Origin: Bigelowiella natans CCMP2755
Taxonomy: Eukaryota > Cercozoa > Chlorarachniophyceae
Assembly: GCA_000320545.1 (NCBI GenBank)
Contig: ADNK01000458.1
Location: forward strand, 1 to 20,837
Direction: 5' to 3'
DNA length: 20,837 nucleotides
This document shows, in pieces, positions 1 to 11,231 of the stretch. The translations under genes were made by a program, and so were the position numbers. The first letter of the stretch is position 1; every line of letters begins with the position of its first letter. The notes under the pieces were generated by a model. That model was not told the DNA's origin and did not search any database. It saw only the letters and a list, made by a program, of their open reading frames with translations.

Positions 1-116
1 GCGCACGCGCGCTCTCGCACGAAGTGGGGGGGGGGAGTCAAAGAAAGAGAATTTTTTGTATGTGTGTGTGATTTGGGGATCCTCCTGAGATCTGGAAATC
101 GAAAGCATTTTTTTGT

Positions 117-140
117 GGGGGGGGGGGGGGGGGGGGGGGG
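117..140. repeat. Poly-G run (24)
   Basis: A homopolymer of 24 G in a probable intron of gene A. Length is likely to be unreliable in assembly. Confidence 0.9.
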
Positions 141-190
141 CAAGCAGTCTTCTGATACGTGGTATGCTATAGAGAATTTAAGCAAAAGTG

Positions 191-233
<43 letters not shown>

Positions 234-293
234 TGTTGTACACAAATCTTATTTACGAACACACACACACGCGCGGTTGTGTTTGCTATCACC

Positions 294-331
294 TCGTTCT
301 TTCCAAGCATAATCGTTCTTTCCAAGCATAA
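294..331. repeat. 19-bp perfect tandem duplication
   Basis: The unit TCGTTCTTTCCAAGCATAA occurs twice, back to back, in the probable intron before the first visible exon of gene A. Confidence 0.9.
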
Positions 332-365
332 TGACCCTTATACATCGCACCCATATTCTCCGCAG

Positions 366-898
366 AAAACAGCGGCGAAGTGGCTCAATCCGACAAGCGC
401 CGAGGCTCCTGTCTGCCTCTCAGGAAGTAACTTAATTCTACGAATTCATCCGTGCTACGACTAAATATAGTAACAACATGTCAACCCAAAAAAATACAAA
501 CAAACAATTTATGCATGCTCAATGTTGGTATCGTCACGCGCGCGCGTGTGCGTTGTAAACAGCCGTATTCTTGTCGAACGTGGTGTGCTGGATGGGGATG
601 CACAAGATCAGGGCAACTGCTCTAGCAAAGAGCGTTGTTGAAGTGCTCATGCCCTTCGCTCTGAACGCCCAGTCTGTCAATCAAACGGTAGGGAGGGTAT
701 AGAAAAGAAGAAGAAGAAGAAGGAGAGTTGAAGACACATGTATTAGTCGTGTTTAGAAGCGGAGGGAAAACAACAAAAAGAAAACCTTTCGTAATGATGT
801 CTTCTGACGACTTCCAATGAGGCATCGTGAATGCCGCGCTCAAGCTATGAAGGATTGTCCGATATCCATCTCCGCTTAATTTACAACAAGCAAGTCTC

Positions 899-939
<41 letters not shown>

Positions 940-1320
940 GTCTGTCTGTCTCTCTTTTCCACCGCATACATAAGTGCCTCTTCTGCTGCTATATTCTTCT
1001 TCTTCTTCTGCTGCTGCTGCTGCTGCTGCACACAGGCTTTGTACTACGTGATAGTCGCCCTGGCCGGAGTCACAATGTGCGACGATCAAGCTAAGGTGGA
1101 GAGCTTGCTGCTACTACCGCTGCTGCTACCACTACTGCTACTATAACGACTATGACCCTCACACTCTCCTCTTCTAACCCGCTAACCTGAATGAACGAAT
1201 CGATAGGCTCTGGTGGCTTCTCAAGGCGCTGCTGCGGTTGCAGCTATTAGCTCCTCGTCGATGACGGACGCCACCAAAGAAGCGCTCTCTGACTTCAAGA
1301 AAGTCCTCGGGCTGGCATGA
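366..1320 (+). CDS. Gene A, 3' end: armadillo-like helical protein (5' partial)
   Basis: Four exons are seen: 366-426, 612-687, 1036-1095 and 1207-1320, ending in TGA. Junction phases match (entry phase 1, then AA|G, 0, 0), giving about 102 C-terminal residues. The protein is Ala/Leu/Val-rich and helical, with segments such as ATALAKSVVEVLMPFALNA, ALYYVIVALAGVTMCDDQAK and EALSDFKKVLGLA. Their spacing recalls armadillo/HEAT helices, with short amphipathic helices and small residues at the turns, but no family can be named. Intron 2 (688-1035) begins with (GAA)n right after the donor and ends with (TTC)n/(TGC)n right before the acceptor. The rest of the gene lies left of the window. An extra exon near 840-890 was considered and left out. 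Coding status is fairly sure; the armadillo reading is weak. Confidence 0.6.
904..1030. repeat. (CT)n, (TGTC)n, (TTC)n and (TGC)n cluster
   Basis: These pyrimidine-biased microsatellites lie in intron 2 of gene A. The TTC/TGC part ends a few bases before the acceptor at 1035 and probably acts as its polypyrimidine tract. Confidence 0.9.
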
Positions 1321-2282
1321 TGAGACATATAGGCGATGATGGAGGGGAGTTATTTCGAGTAAGTTTGCCTGAATGTTAATAGCATGAATAATGCAGTAGC
1401 GTAGGTTATCATGATGCATTCTATCGCAGCATGACGAATGCTAGAACAAGGAATAGTTATGGTTGCTACGAATTAGCATACCTGCAATACCACCTCTGCT
1501 AGACTGATTCCTTGATTGTGATGTATGCTCGGGCGTATCTGCGTGCATCGTAACTGCATCTATATGTCGCATAGTCTAGATAGTGCATATGGCGCGATTT
1601 CACCGACTCATGCGCATGCCCGTGCTAGCATGCATGCAGTGTTGCTGCATCGTGAGCACAGCTATAGACAGCTGATGACAGCATGCAGCATGTCCGGATG
1701 TGAGCCCCCTGCTAGCCTGCCGACGCTTTCCTCGAATTATCTCATTATTGCCATCAGCTAGCTAGCTAGTCAGTTTACAACTCGCCACCTCTAGCTAGAC
1801 CTAGCTAGCTAGCTGCATTGCTACAAATTACGATTGTATTATAGTATGTGCGATATGTCCCATGCACATGCTGATGAATGTCTAGATGTATAGCAGTATG
1901 TAGATATTTTCGTCATTGTTATCGATCGACGCGGCAATAGCTCAGTCTACATAGCAGTGTATGTACATTTGAATGGCAATCTTAATAAGTTAGCTGTACA
2001 CAAATAACGTACCGTGGACACAAACAATATGCACCGTATGATCCACCCATACTGGCATGCATGCATGCAAAAATAACAATGACAGCAACAATAGCACAGA
2101 GCCATACTGTCTACAGAAAAAAGTGCACTCCTCCTCAACAGCTACAGTTTACACACGGCAAGCAACTTTCAATTCCGTATATTCTGCATCGAGCGAGTCA
2201 TGTTCTTAACGAGAAGATATCACACCCGTATATCTTCATCATGGCTATATCTAGATATGTTCTTTGCTCTTGCTCCACGCAA
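1321..2282. other. Convergent intergenic spacer 1
   Basis: This stretch lies between the 3' ends of gene A (+) and gene B (-). I found no exon with matching splice borders. Unlike the introns it has essentially no microsatellite, but it is rich in palindromic words: GCATGC (1614-1619, 1681-1686), GCTAGC (1624-1629, 1711-1716), a GCTAGCTAGCTAG run (1757-1769), another near 1801-1813, and GCATGCATGCATGC (2055-2068). The short frames across 1525-2394 show no family signature. Confidence 0.6.
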
Positions 2283-3305
2283 TCACAACCTCACATCCTT
2301 GAAAAGCTCTTTATGCTCGTCTGGGATACCTAGCATTGTGACGACGGCAGCAATGGACACCTCATCAATAACACGCGATTTGACACTAAACTGAGCAAGG
2401 AACAACTGCTTACATAGTGGCTTCGGCTTCCCTCCCTTAGCTATAAAAGGGATCCATTTGAGAGGCTCGCTTGCGCTCCTAACAAGTTCGTGGATGATGT
2501 TGTCGACGCAACTGGAAAGCGCGTTTCTGAGCGTTTCGTCGTAGCCGCTTATTGCGCGGACATGTGAAAGGCAAGACACGTTGGAAGGCAATGATAAAAC
2601 CTGAACTTCAGAGCCTTCGCCTTGTCCTCCAGCTCGTCCGCAGATACCTTGCAACCGACCATCCAAGTTAGCGCTTTGAAGTAAGTATGGGAGAGTGTGG
2701 GGAAAGAGATATGGTAGTGTACCCAAACAGCCCCTGCTGATTCGTAGTCGGGAAACGTTTTCGGCACGGATTTCTGAGACACAGCCAATGCGTAGGTAGG
2801 TGGCCATGCATGCTATGCTATGCTATGCTATACTGTGCTGTGTGAAACGGCGACGAAGAACAACTGAAAAACAGCAGCAGCTGCAGCAGCAACAACAACA
2901 ATAAAAACAGCTGCACCCGAAATACCACCTCGTCGACAAGCTCAGCATAGAATGTAACCCTTCTCCAATACGCGCCTATCATCATCATAACCAACCCATC
3001 CCCCCGTGTGAAAACAGCGAGTATTATAGTCATCGTAAGCGGGTATTTTGGCAGCGGCGGCAGTGACCTTTCGCCAAGACCTCCAGGATTCCCTGAAATT
3101 ACACACACGCAACGGCGTAGACATCAACATACGATAGGATGTTAGGCGGCAGAGACGTCTTCTTCTACCTTGATCTCGATATGCACTCCAGCTTCCTCCT
3201 TGCACTCACGAATGACCCCATCTCTCAGCGACTCTCCTGATCGTTTAGTAGTCTTCAATACTTGCGCCCGAAAAAATAATGGGGCGTGGTATGTAGTTTA
3301 TGGTA

Positions 3306-3338
<33 letters not shown>

Positions 3339-3421
3339 ACAACGAGAATGACAACTACCAGGGTCAAGCTGCCCGCCCGGAAGCCAGAATCCAGTTTCAG
3401 CAAACTGTGGAATATAGTGTA

Positions 3422-3461
<40 letters not shown>

Positions 3462-3666
3462 AAACGCATATCCCATGCATGCACGCACCACAATGAGTAG
3501 TTCCGTCAGCTAGCAACCAGCGGCGTGAAAAATGGATCGCTTGGCAAGACTCGTGGAATATCATCATCACCATCACTATCATCGATGGGTAGTGCTACAA
3601 ACCTCTTGCGTCATCAGGAATCTCCCATCCCCCCTTCTGCACACGGCCTTCAAAGTTACATATATG

Positions 3667-3711
<45 letters not shown>

Positions 3712-3802
3712 GTAGATGCATGTGACAGTTATTCGGTTTGGTCAAAAGTCTCTTCCCAAATAGACTCGGAATGAAGCAAGAATGGTGCCTCCGTGTGATC
3801 TC

Positions 3803-3854
<52 letters not shown>

Positions 3855-4051
3855 AGTGTGTGGATGTGCGTGTGCGTGTGGGTGCATTATTACCAGAGCG
3901 AACACCCCGCTCCTTTTCTCCTGTTTGGAACATTTCCGATCCCGAATGTCATTTATATTTCCACGCGCACATAAAGACACACACACACACACACACACAC
4001 ACGCGCGCGCACTCACTGTGCTTAAAGACTCTTGTTGTCGTCATACACACA

Positions 4052-4090
<39 letters not shown>

Positions 4091-4265
4091 CTTTTCGATG
4101 ATTCCTTTGGCGACGGGGCCGTGGTGGTTGCGGTAATGAACCTAGTAGCAGGATGATAATAACTAAATACAAGGCATAATGTTGATAGCTATGAAAGAAT
4201 ATGAATGGCAGTCTCTCCACACTCCTACCTACCTGCAGATTTGGGGGCATAACCTACACACACAC

Positions 4266-4309
<44 letters not shown>

Positions 4310-4805
4310 GCAGCCAGAATGTTAAATTGCGAGAGATGATGGGATGGGGACGAGGAGGCCACGAAAACATGCCAGAAACTTCAGATATACCTTTTTGCAA
4401 ACAGGGCATTCATGAAGCCTGTTGTTCTTATGATTGACCTGGACACACACACAAATGAAAGTTCCAACATGTTCTTACGCGAACAACCCCCCCCTCCCCC
4501 CCCGAGAGCTATGATTTGTGCGAAGTGGTAGTGCAGTAACTCACATGATACAATTGAAGATGGTACCACATCTCATCCTCACTGAAGCGTCCGACGTTGC
4601 ACCAACTACCAGGGAGGGAGGGAGAGAAAGGGGGGGGGGAGACAGACGCAAAGATGTATATTAATATAACATACTACCAATGTTGCTTGTCCTCTTCAAA
4701 CCTGTACGGACACTCCAAACCCCCTCTCTCCTCGTTGCCCTGATGATTGCACAGCATAACATTTCTGCGGTCAGTTTTCGCCGCGTTTTTATTTATCTTA
4801 GACAT
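2283..4805 (-). CDS. Gene B: C2H2-like zinc fingers fused to a Nudix hydrolase
   Basis: Thirteen exons on the minus strand: 4678-4805, 4545-4605, 4391-4438, 4233-4253 (21 nt), 4091-4141, 3603-3647, 3359-3404, 3169-3236, 3068-3092, 2929-2975, 2723-2773, 2601-2647, 2283-2547. They total 903 nt, 300 aa. The catalytic core has a full Nudix box, G129-x5-E135-x7-R143-E-C-K-E147-E148-A-G150-V, preceded by GFWLPGG. Nudix enzymes hydrolyse a nucleoside diphosphate linked to another group, using Mg2+ held by the box glutamates. Downstream, FPDYESAGAVWVSADEL and EPLKWIPFIAKGG fit the C-terminal half of eukaryotic Nudix proteins of the NUDT18-like kind (inference). N-terminal to it are two Cys/His clusters: C43-x-C45-x12-H58-x4-H63 and C74-x2-C77-x10-H88-x3-H92. 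An in-frame TGA lies just upstream of ATG 4805. The weakest splice choices are the acceptor at 3648 and the donor at 3602. The substrate is unknown. Confidence 0.8.
3303..3457. repeat. (GTA)n and (CA)n flanking gene B exon 7
   Basis: (GTA)n at 3303-3338 and (CA)n at 3426-3457 lie on either side of the 46-nt exon that carries the Nudix GFWLPGG motif. Confidence 0.9.
3671..4087. repeat. (TA)n, (CT)n and two (CA)n tracts in one intron of gene B
   Basis: TA at 3671-3710, CT at about 3800-3854, CA at 3977-4002 and CA at 4055-4087. They fill most of the 443-nt intron 3648-4090. On the coding strand the last CA tract reads GT and continues directly from the donor GTATGTGTG. Confidence 0.9.
4268..4308. 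repeat. (GA)n in gene B
   Basis: The tract lies in the intron upstream of the 21-nt exon 4233-4253, next to a short CA tract. On the coding strand it is a CT pyrimidine tract leading into that acceptor. Confidence 0.9.
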
Positions 4806-6618
4806 GATATTCCCGATTCGATGTTTTGAGCGTCACCCTGTCGCCTATCAGCTTCAGTGCCTTCATAGTCGGCTGGAACTGGTAGGTAACCATGTTCGCA
4901 CCTTTTTTTGTAAAATTGAATAAATTACATGGCTTCGGGAGAGTCGAAAGAGTGAGGAGGGTTCCCTCGGGTTTACATCCCATCGGCTAATCTAGAAATA
5001 AGCTACTCCTACTTATTGCTGCTGCTGCTGCTGCTACTACTATTACTACTACTCACCGTGTCTCCACGCCTTTTGGCGAAAGAAGGCGTCCTATGGGGGA
5101 ATATGATCTATTTTAAGAAAAAGGCGCAGCTGGTACTATTGCTGCTTCATGTGGTATTATTTGAAAATGCGGCAGCTAGTTCGGCCCAGCATCAGCCGTC
5201 GCCGTCTATGTCACATCTCATCATCGATCGTGGATCATGCAACACCTCAGTCGCATCAGGGTGCTGTGAGATTATGAAAACGTCTTTCGACCCACGGCGG
5301 ATGATATCAGAGCACTGTGATAGGAAAGAGTCAGTGTTGCTGCGCAGTAATGATGAATTAAAAAAAAAAAAAACCTTGTAAACAGTGTCTTTCCCCCCCG
5401 TCGTACATATTAATACACAAGCTGCGTCCTGAATAGATTTTGATATTGTTATCGGTATGCATCCCACAGGTATACATACGTAATGAATTCTGTAGTAGAA
5501 ACAATTCTATATTGGCACCACACGCACCTACATATTCAGACAACCAAACACACATCTTTACATAATCATTTGGAGACATCATTAAGGGATAGGACAACCT
5601 TGACTTCGGTTTGGAGGCTTTCATCCTTCATGAACTTTAAAAAATTCATAATTAAAAGACCATTCTGAACCTATTGCTACCAATAACTCACGTCATTAAT
5701 CTCGAGTTTCTTTGCACGAAATGTGCCTAGCTGCTTTATCTGCAAAATAAATAATCGCTCAGCTAGATGAAATGTTTTTAACTTCGGTGCAATATTGCTT
5801 AGATTTCAAGGTAAGTGAATGTACCTCATCCTCGTATGGAGTTATATCATCCTCTTCTTCTAGGATGATGATGATTTTTTTCTTCTATTGTAAATCGTGA
5901 AACGTGATCGATAAATCTAAATCGTTATAACAATTAAACTACCTTTGAGTTCTTCTTCTTTATTTCATCAAAATGATTCTTTAATCCTTCATTAGGCTGT
6001 AAACTGATGACTTGTTTCATGAGTCTTGAATCTTTATGGATTCCTACATGAATACGTCACACACACACACACACACACACACATAGAGAGAGAGAGAGAG
6101 AGAGAGATAGTGGGGAGGGGGGTGGCATGTAAATATATTTCTATTTTGAGCTATCTTATTCTATTCACGAGTCACTCCCGAACGAAGCGTATCTCTAGAT
6201 GTCATTCGGTGCTCTAGGGAATGTGGTTTGGGTCAACAAGAGCCTCTCTCAACAGCGATAGGAAGAGAGCTAGCTGGAGCAGGCTTCGATATCTTCTCGT
6301 CACTTCAGAGCAGGATTGTGTCGAGAGTAAGAAGGAGGACGCCGGACTCTTGCTCACCCTGGCTGCTGTCCTAGCCGAAGATTCAAGTACTGTCAGGGGG
6401 AGGAGCACGATGAATGCACGGATACCTCGAGATACGTATTTTTTGGGGTGATTTCAGGATTTTCTCGATCGGGGAAAAGTCTAAAATAATGTAGATCTAC
6501 ACCGTTCAATAAATATTATAAACTCGGAGTTTTTCTGCTACGAAGCTAAAAAGTACGACGACGATTAGAGAACGAACTAATAACACTAGGTGAATTTACC
6601 TAATTACGACAACCCCAT
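4798..6618 (-). CDS. Gene C: unrecognised protein of about 200 aa
   Basis: Twelve inferred exons on the minus strand: 6608-6618 (11 nt, MGL plus two bases), 6426-6480, 6358-6389, 6254-6302, 5943-5996, 5825-5881, 5692-5739, 5599-5634, 5375-5428, 5246-5314, 5057-5107, 4798-4878. Phases match throughout, total 597 nt, 198 aa. Exon 8 could instead run to 5578, adding 7 residues. I recognise no family. The N-terminal third is Pro-rich, followed by a lysine cluster with IIIILEEEDDITPYEDE, then alternating strand- and helix-like segments such as AACVLICTTGGKDTVYK, CSDIIRRGSKDVFIIS and MKALKLIGDRVTLKTSN. The GG-K-x-helix-IIRRG part is faintly like the Alba fold, which is a guess. One donor (after 5375) is GT followed by a run of T. 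It is the upstream neighbour of gene B on the same strand, and its TAA (4800-4798) overlaps B's ATG. Exons 5-7 and 9-12 are the best supported; exons 1-4 are less certain. Confidence 0.6.
6059..6108. repeat. Compound (CA)n-(GA)n
   Basis: CA at 6059-6083, then GA at 6085-6108, inside an intron of gene C. Confidence 0.9.
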
Positions 6619-7211
6619 GCCGCAGAAATAAATTCTATTTTTTGTGCGGGGCGTTCGTGTTGCGTTTAAGCGTGAAGACGCGCTAGCATGCAAAAATGCC
6701 CTTGTTTCGACTCAACGCGAGTGAAACGCGGGAAAGAACGCCACGCACGCTTTTACCAAAACTGAACATTTCTCTTTATTGATCCACGGATCTTGCAAGC
6801 TCCAATTGCATCAAACTCCTACTCCTCATCAAATCCTACCCTGCCAGCGTATCGACGGGAGCTTTAGATTTGGTACGCGATGCTCCTGTGCAATTCCCTC
6901 CTCTTGCCTCTTTCGTTAAGTGCCATGCCAGGAAAAGGCTCATCGATTGCAAAACTGATAAGCTATCTTCCTTATTGTCTAACCTTTCAATTTATCTCCC
7001 GACACGAACACCTAATCTTTCAAAACCCTTTGAAAGATAAGACTTTTTGGCTCGCCTGTTTGCTCCAATACTTGAACTTTTAAAATCGCGTGATTGTCGA
7101 ATAGACACTTCAAGATGCATATGTATAAAAAGGAAAAAGACTCCTAGGTCTATATCTGTGTTCCATCCTTACATGTTGCGATATTATGGATAATTCTGCA
7201 GGCCTGCGACC
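6619..7211. promoter_or_regulatory. Divergent intergenic region between genes C and D
   Basis: This 593-nt gap separates two divergent start codons, so it probably carries both promoters. It has no microsatellite. On the minus strand it contains TTTCCCGC (6728-6735), matching the E2F consensus TTTSSCGC, inside a CG-rich patch (about 6650-6760) with several ACGCG/GCGTTT words. A + strand frame without ATG is open over 6783-7037 (85 codons). I cannot connect it to the kinase by splicing, so it is not called as a gene. Confidence 0.45.
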
Positions 7212-7579
7212 ATGGCATCTAAAAAAAAATGGAAAGCAATGGGGGACTATTGGTTAGGGCATACACTCGGAGAGGGTGTGATTGGGAAGGTATTCTTTTG
7301 CGTTTCACTAAATAGTTCGGCCTCGAATGTGCAAGATAATGTAGGAAGCAATTCATTTTAAACGATGATATTAGGTAAAACTGGCGACACATGTGAAAAC
7401 TTACAAACAAGTAAGAACTACCCTAACTTGGTTTCAGAATACGGAAAATCTTTTACAAATTATTTATTGACATTATCTCCACTTAAGGTGGCTATCAAAT
7501 TCATCTCGCGAAAGCGACTGCAAACGCGAAGGCAAACGGAAAACCTCCATCGTGAAATTAACATCACAATGTAAAGTTC

Positions 7580-7625
<46 letters not shown>

Positions 7626-7942
7626 TCACGTTTAAGTTGTACCTACTACAAAAGAGATAGATATAGTGTGAAGAGATGCATATTAGGATCTGGTGAGATA
7701 TATACATATTAAACTTTATGTGGTGTGTGTGTGTGTGCGCGCGCGCTCTTGCTGAACTGAGAGGCCTACCCTATCTTTATCTCTTCTTCTTCTTCTTCTT
7801 CTTCTTCTTCTTGTTCTTCTTCTTGTTCAGGTCCATCTCGCATCCTAATATCATCAAAGTTCACGACATCATTGATACAAACCCCCACTATATTGGTAAG
7901 TCTGATGATGATCCCTCCTCCCGACTCTCTGTCTGTCTTTTG

Positions 7943-8032
<90 letters not shown>

Positions 8033-8838
8033 AGAAACAGATGGTGAAGATGGGTAGGGGTAAACGTGCATTCCTTTCCTATTTCTTGCACCATCCTCCT
8101 TTTCTTTGAGTGAACATAAAACACACTTGAGCTCATTCTGACAAGTCATAGAGCAGCTGCAACAGCAGCAGCACTCTTTATTCTCCGTAATAAGATGAAT
8201 AGCGAAGTATCTTAAAAGCCGTGAATCATATTTTCAACAACTAGGAATCGTCATGGAATATGTTCCAGGGGGGGAGCTTTTCCAGTAATATTAATGATAT
8301 CATCCGCATACTTCTACCATTTTGAGACATACAATGCTTGCCTTTTTTTTGGACATTCTGAGAAGCTTTCTCCTCTAAATTTGAAAAACCACCACCTCCA
8401 TCATCATCATCATCATCATCGCTCACTTTGTTGATAGACTCCTGGAGCGGTTGTCAGTTTTCAGTGAAATGGAAGCGTTCTTGCTATTCCATCAGCTGTG
8501 CGGTGCTCTCTCATACCTGTGAGTAGTAGTCTAGAAAAAGAGAGAAGGAAGATAATTCTTTTTGCATGCGGAGAGGATGTTCGGTGTGGCTGAGTAGATG
8601 CTGCAAAAATGTATGTGCATATATGTATGTATGTATGTATGAATGTATGAATGGTTCTTTGTATATATCGAGTCTAGTTGTGACGGATAATGGTGATACT
8701 GATGGATCAGGCACAAAAAGGGAATAGCGCATCGAGATCTGAAACTAGAGAACATAATGCTGGTAAAACATTATACACCAGCCATGGCCATTAAAAAGGG
8801 AGGCTGCGATTATTACACACACACACACATATGTTTAC

Positions 8839-8876
<38 letters not shown>

Positions 8877-9060
8877 CATAATCAGGATAAGAAGCACAAT
8901 GTACGGCTGATCGATTTCGGGCTATCGAAATACGGGGATGCCGCAAAAAAAATGTAATTATAATGCTGGTGGCTCGTTTTGCGTGCGAATAGAGATGTAA
9001 ATTAATACGTACATCCATTATTATTTTACCAAAACATATAAATAAATATAATGTGTATAA

Positions 9061-9101
<41 letters not shown>

Positions 9102-9388
9102 CATATATGTGTAAAATATGATGTCATTTGCGCGTGTTGTTCGTTGTAAAGCGTACGTATTCATCCTTACCATCACCATCATCATTAATCGGCACCGGCA
9201 TCATCTTTATGAATCAATGGATCAACATCTCATCATTAGGCGTACCCTTTGCGGCACGAAATATTACTTAGCTCCCGAGATAGTCAGGGGAGAGGTGATC
9301 ATGATCATGATGATTCACCTCTAACACCGACCACACTAATGTCTGCCTGTTCTTGGATTATTACACCTCATTCGTTTGCTGCCATGGC

Positions 9389-9436
<48 letters not shown>

Positions 9437-10087
9437 ACCTGACGATATGTTTCGCCACACAGTCCTACAGCTATCCCTGTGATATCTGGTCTGTCGGAGT
9501 CATTCTATTTACCATGTGCTGCGGGTACGGAGAAGGAGAGAGAAAGAGAGAGAGAGAGAGAGAGATGCTTCATTTTGAAGGAGTGTTTCAGCTCTTCCGG
9601 GACGCGACTCATGGTGCTTAATATTGACGTCATGTTGAACTACCATTCAGATTCCTCCCTTTCGATCATGGTAACGAAGTTCTTCTTATGAAGACCATTA
9701 GGTAAACATCATTGTCAGCTTGAAAAATAAGACGGGGAGGGGTCGGGCGGGGGATACCTGAAAATATATACCTGTTGCGAGAGCAGTGTACTTGAAATGT
9801 ATCAAGAGACAGTTGAAAATAAGTTTTTTCGATTTTTTCTTTTCCTTTTCAGTCTAGGGTTGTTGAAGATGCCGTCTTTTCTGTCGCTGGATCTCCAAGA
9901 CCTTATCCGAAAGATTCTGAATCCTGTAAGAAGAATAATGAGGAGGAGGAGGAGGAGGGGGAGCGGGAGGGCAGGGTGGAGGACGAGGACGACATATAGC
10001 TAATATGTAATACTAATACATATGTCTTTCATTTTGGCTACTTCTTCATAAAGTTATATCTTTGTTGAATAATCAGAAAGTCATATG

Positions 10088-10121
<34 letters not shown>

Positions 10122-10390
10122 CATACATAAATATATTTTAAAATATATATACATTAACTGCTTTCTGCATGCATGTGGCATGTATTAAAGCAATGGTTGA
10201 GGTTTAAGCAACGGGCATCATATCATCATTGTGATATGTTATTTTCACCGCACGCAGAGTCAGTTACAGCGCATGAAGATAGAAACGATCATGCAACATC
10301 CGTGGATCCACAGGATAGAAGGGGATTTGCAAAATAACAGTCAGTTGTTGTCGTTGTTGTTTGTTGTTGTTCAAGTGCAAGTGCAAGTGC

Positions 10391-10423
<33 letters not shown>

Positions 10424-10846
10424 TCTTCGAGTGAATGTGCGTGCGTGTGAATATTTTAGACACGTGTAAGTTTTCTAGTTGTTTCTGCTGCTGCTGCTGC
10501 TACTACTACTAATGAACCTTGACAGACTTCTACCCCCCCCTCCCTTCTGACACCCACACACCACCAGACTGCGTTTTTGTTTGATTTCTTCGTTTTTCGC
10601 AGAGGGCAAGGGCGGCCGGGCACCCCCGATTCGCTTCCAGATCGAACAGGCTTTAGACAACAATAGAGCGTTCCAGAGGGACGCGACGGAGAGCGCACAT
10701 AGCATCACGCTTTCGACCTGCATCAAGGTAACTAGTGGAACATCAGCGGCGGCGCGTTGTGTTGGTTTGTCGCCAAGTCACACTGAAAACACACGTGCGT
10801 CTCCTCCTGTTCTGAATGACATCGACGTGACGTATGGTTGTGGGTA

Positions 10847-10879
<33 letters not shown>

Positions 10880-11185
10880 TCCTTCCTCCACAGGCGCGAT
10901 ATAACATAAAGACCGATGGGCGCGTCCATTCTAGGCACGCACACACACCTCAACCGATGATTATTATGATAATGATTCGAGAGAGCGAACACAACGACCC
11001 CCCCCCCTCCTCCTGATTGATCTCATTCGTTGTTGTTATTTTCACTTCTTTCGTTCTTTCGTTCTTTAGGGTTCAGACACCAACAGTTTCCATGGACTCA
11101 AAGAACGATAGTAGCAGCAGCCCTCGAATGAAACCAGGCCAGCTCACGGGCAATGCACAAATGTCGATGGTATATCAGCAAGAAT

Positions 11186-11231
<46 letters not shown>

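Larger units (their letters stand above)
1..365. other. Non-coding left edge, probably intron of gene A
   Basis: No coding exon found. The stretch holds a run of 24 G (117-140), a (TA)n tract (about 196-229), a short CA/CG tract and a perfect 19-bp tandem duplication (294-312 and 313-331). It ends in the pyrimidine-rich acceptor of the first visible exon of gene A (CGCAG, 361-365), so it is most simply the 3' part of an intron. The short + frame across 159-464 runs through the TA repeat and I regard it as chance. Confidence 0.5.

Noticed and set aside
831-890. Possible extra exon of gene A around YEGLSDIHLRLIYNK
   Set aside because: Its acceptor phase does not fit the preceding exon, its donor is poor, and exons 612-687 and 1036-1095 join in phase without it.
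901-1094. ORFs made of Leu/Ser or Arg/Glu runs on both strands; the same at 3729-4250, 7718-8136 and 9249-9691
   Set aside because: They are translations of CT/GA, CA/GT or TTC microsatellites; parts overlapping real exons are in the wrong frame or run past a splice site.
5016-5381. Plus-strand 121-aa ORF starting with a poly-Leu signal-like stretch
   Set aside because: The Leu run is a CTG/CTA repeat and the rest is antisense to three minus-strand exons of gene C with good splice borders.
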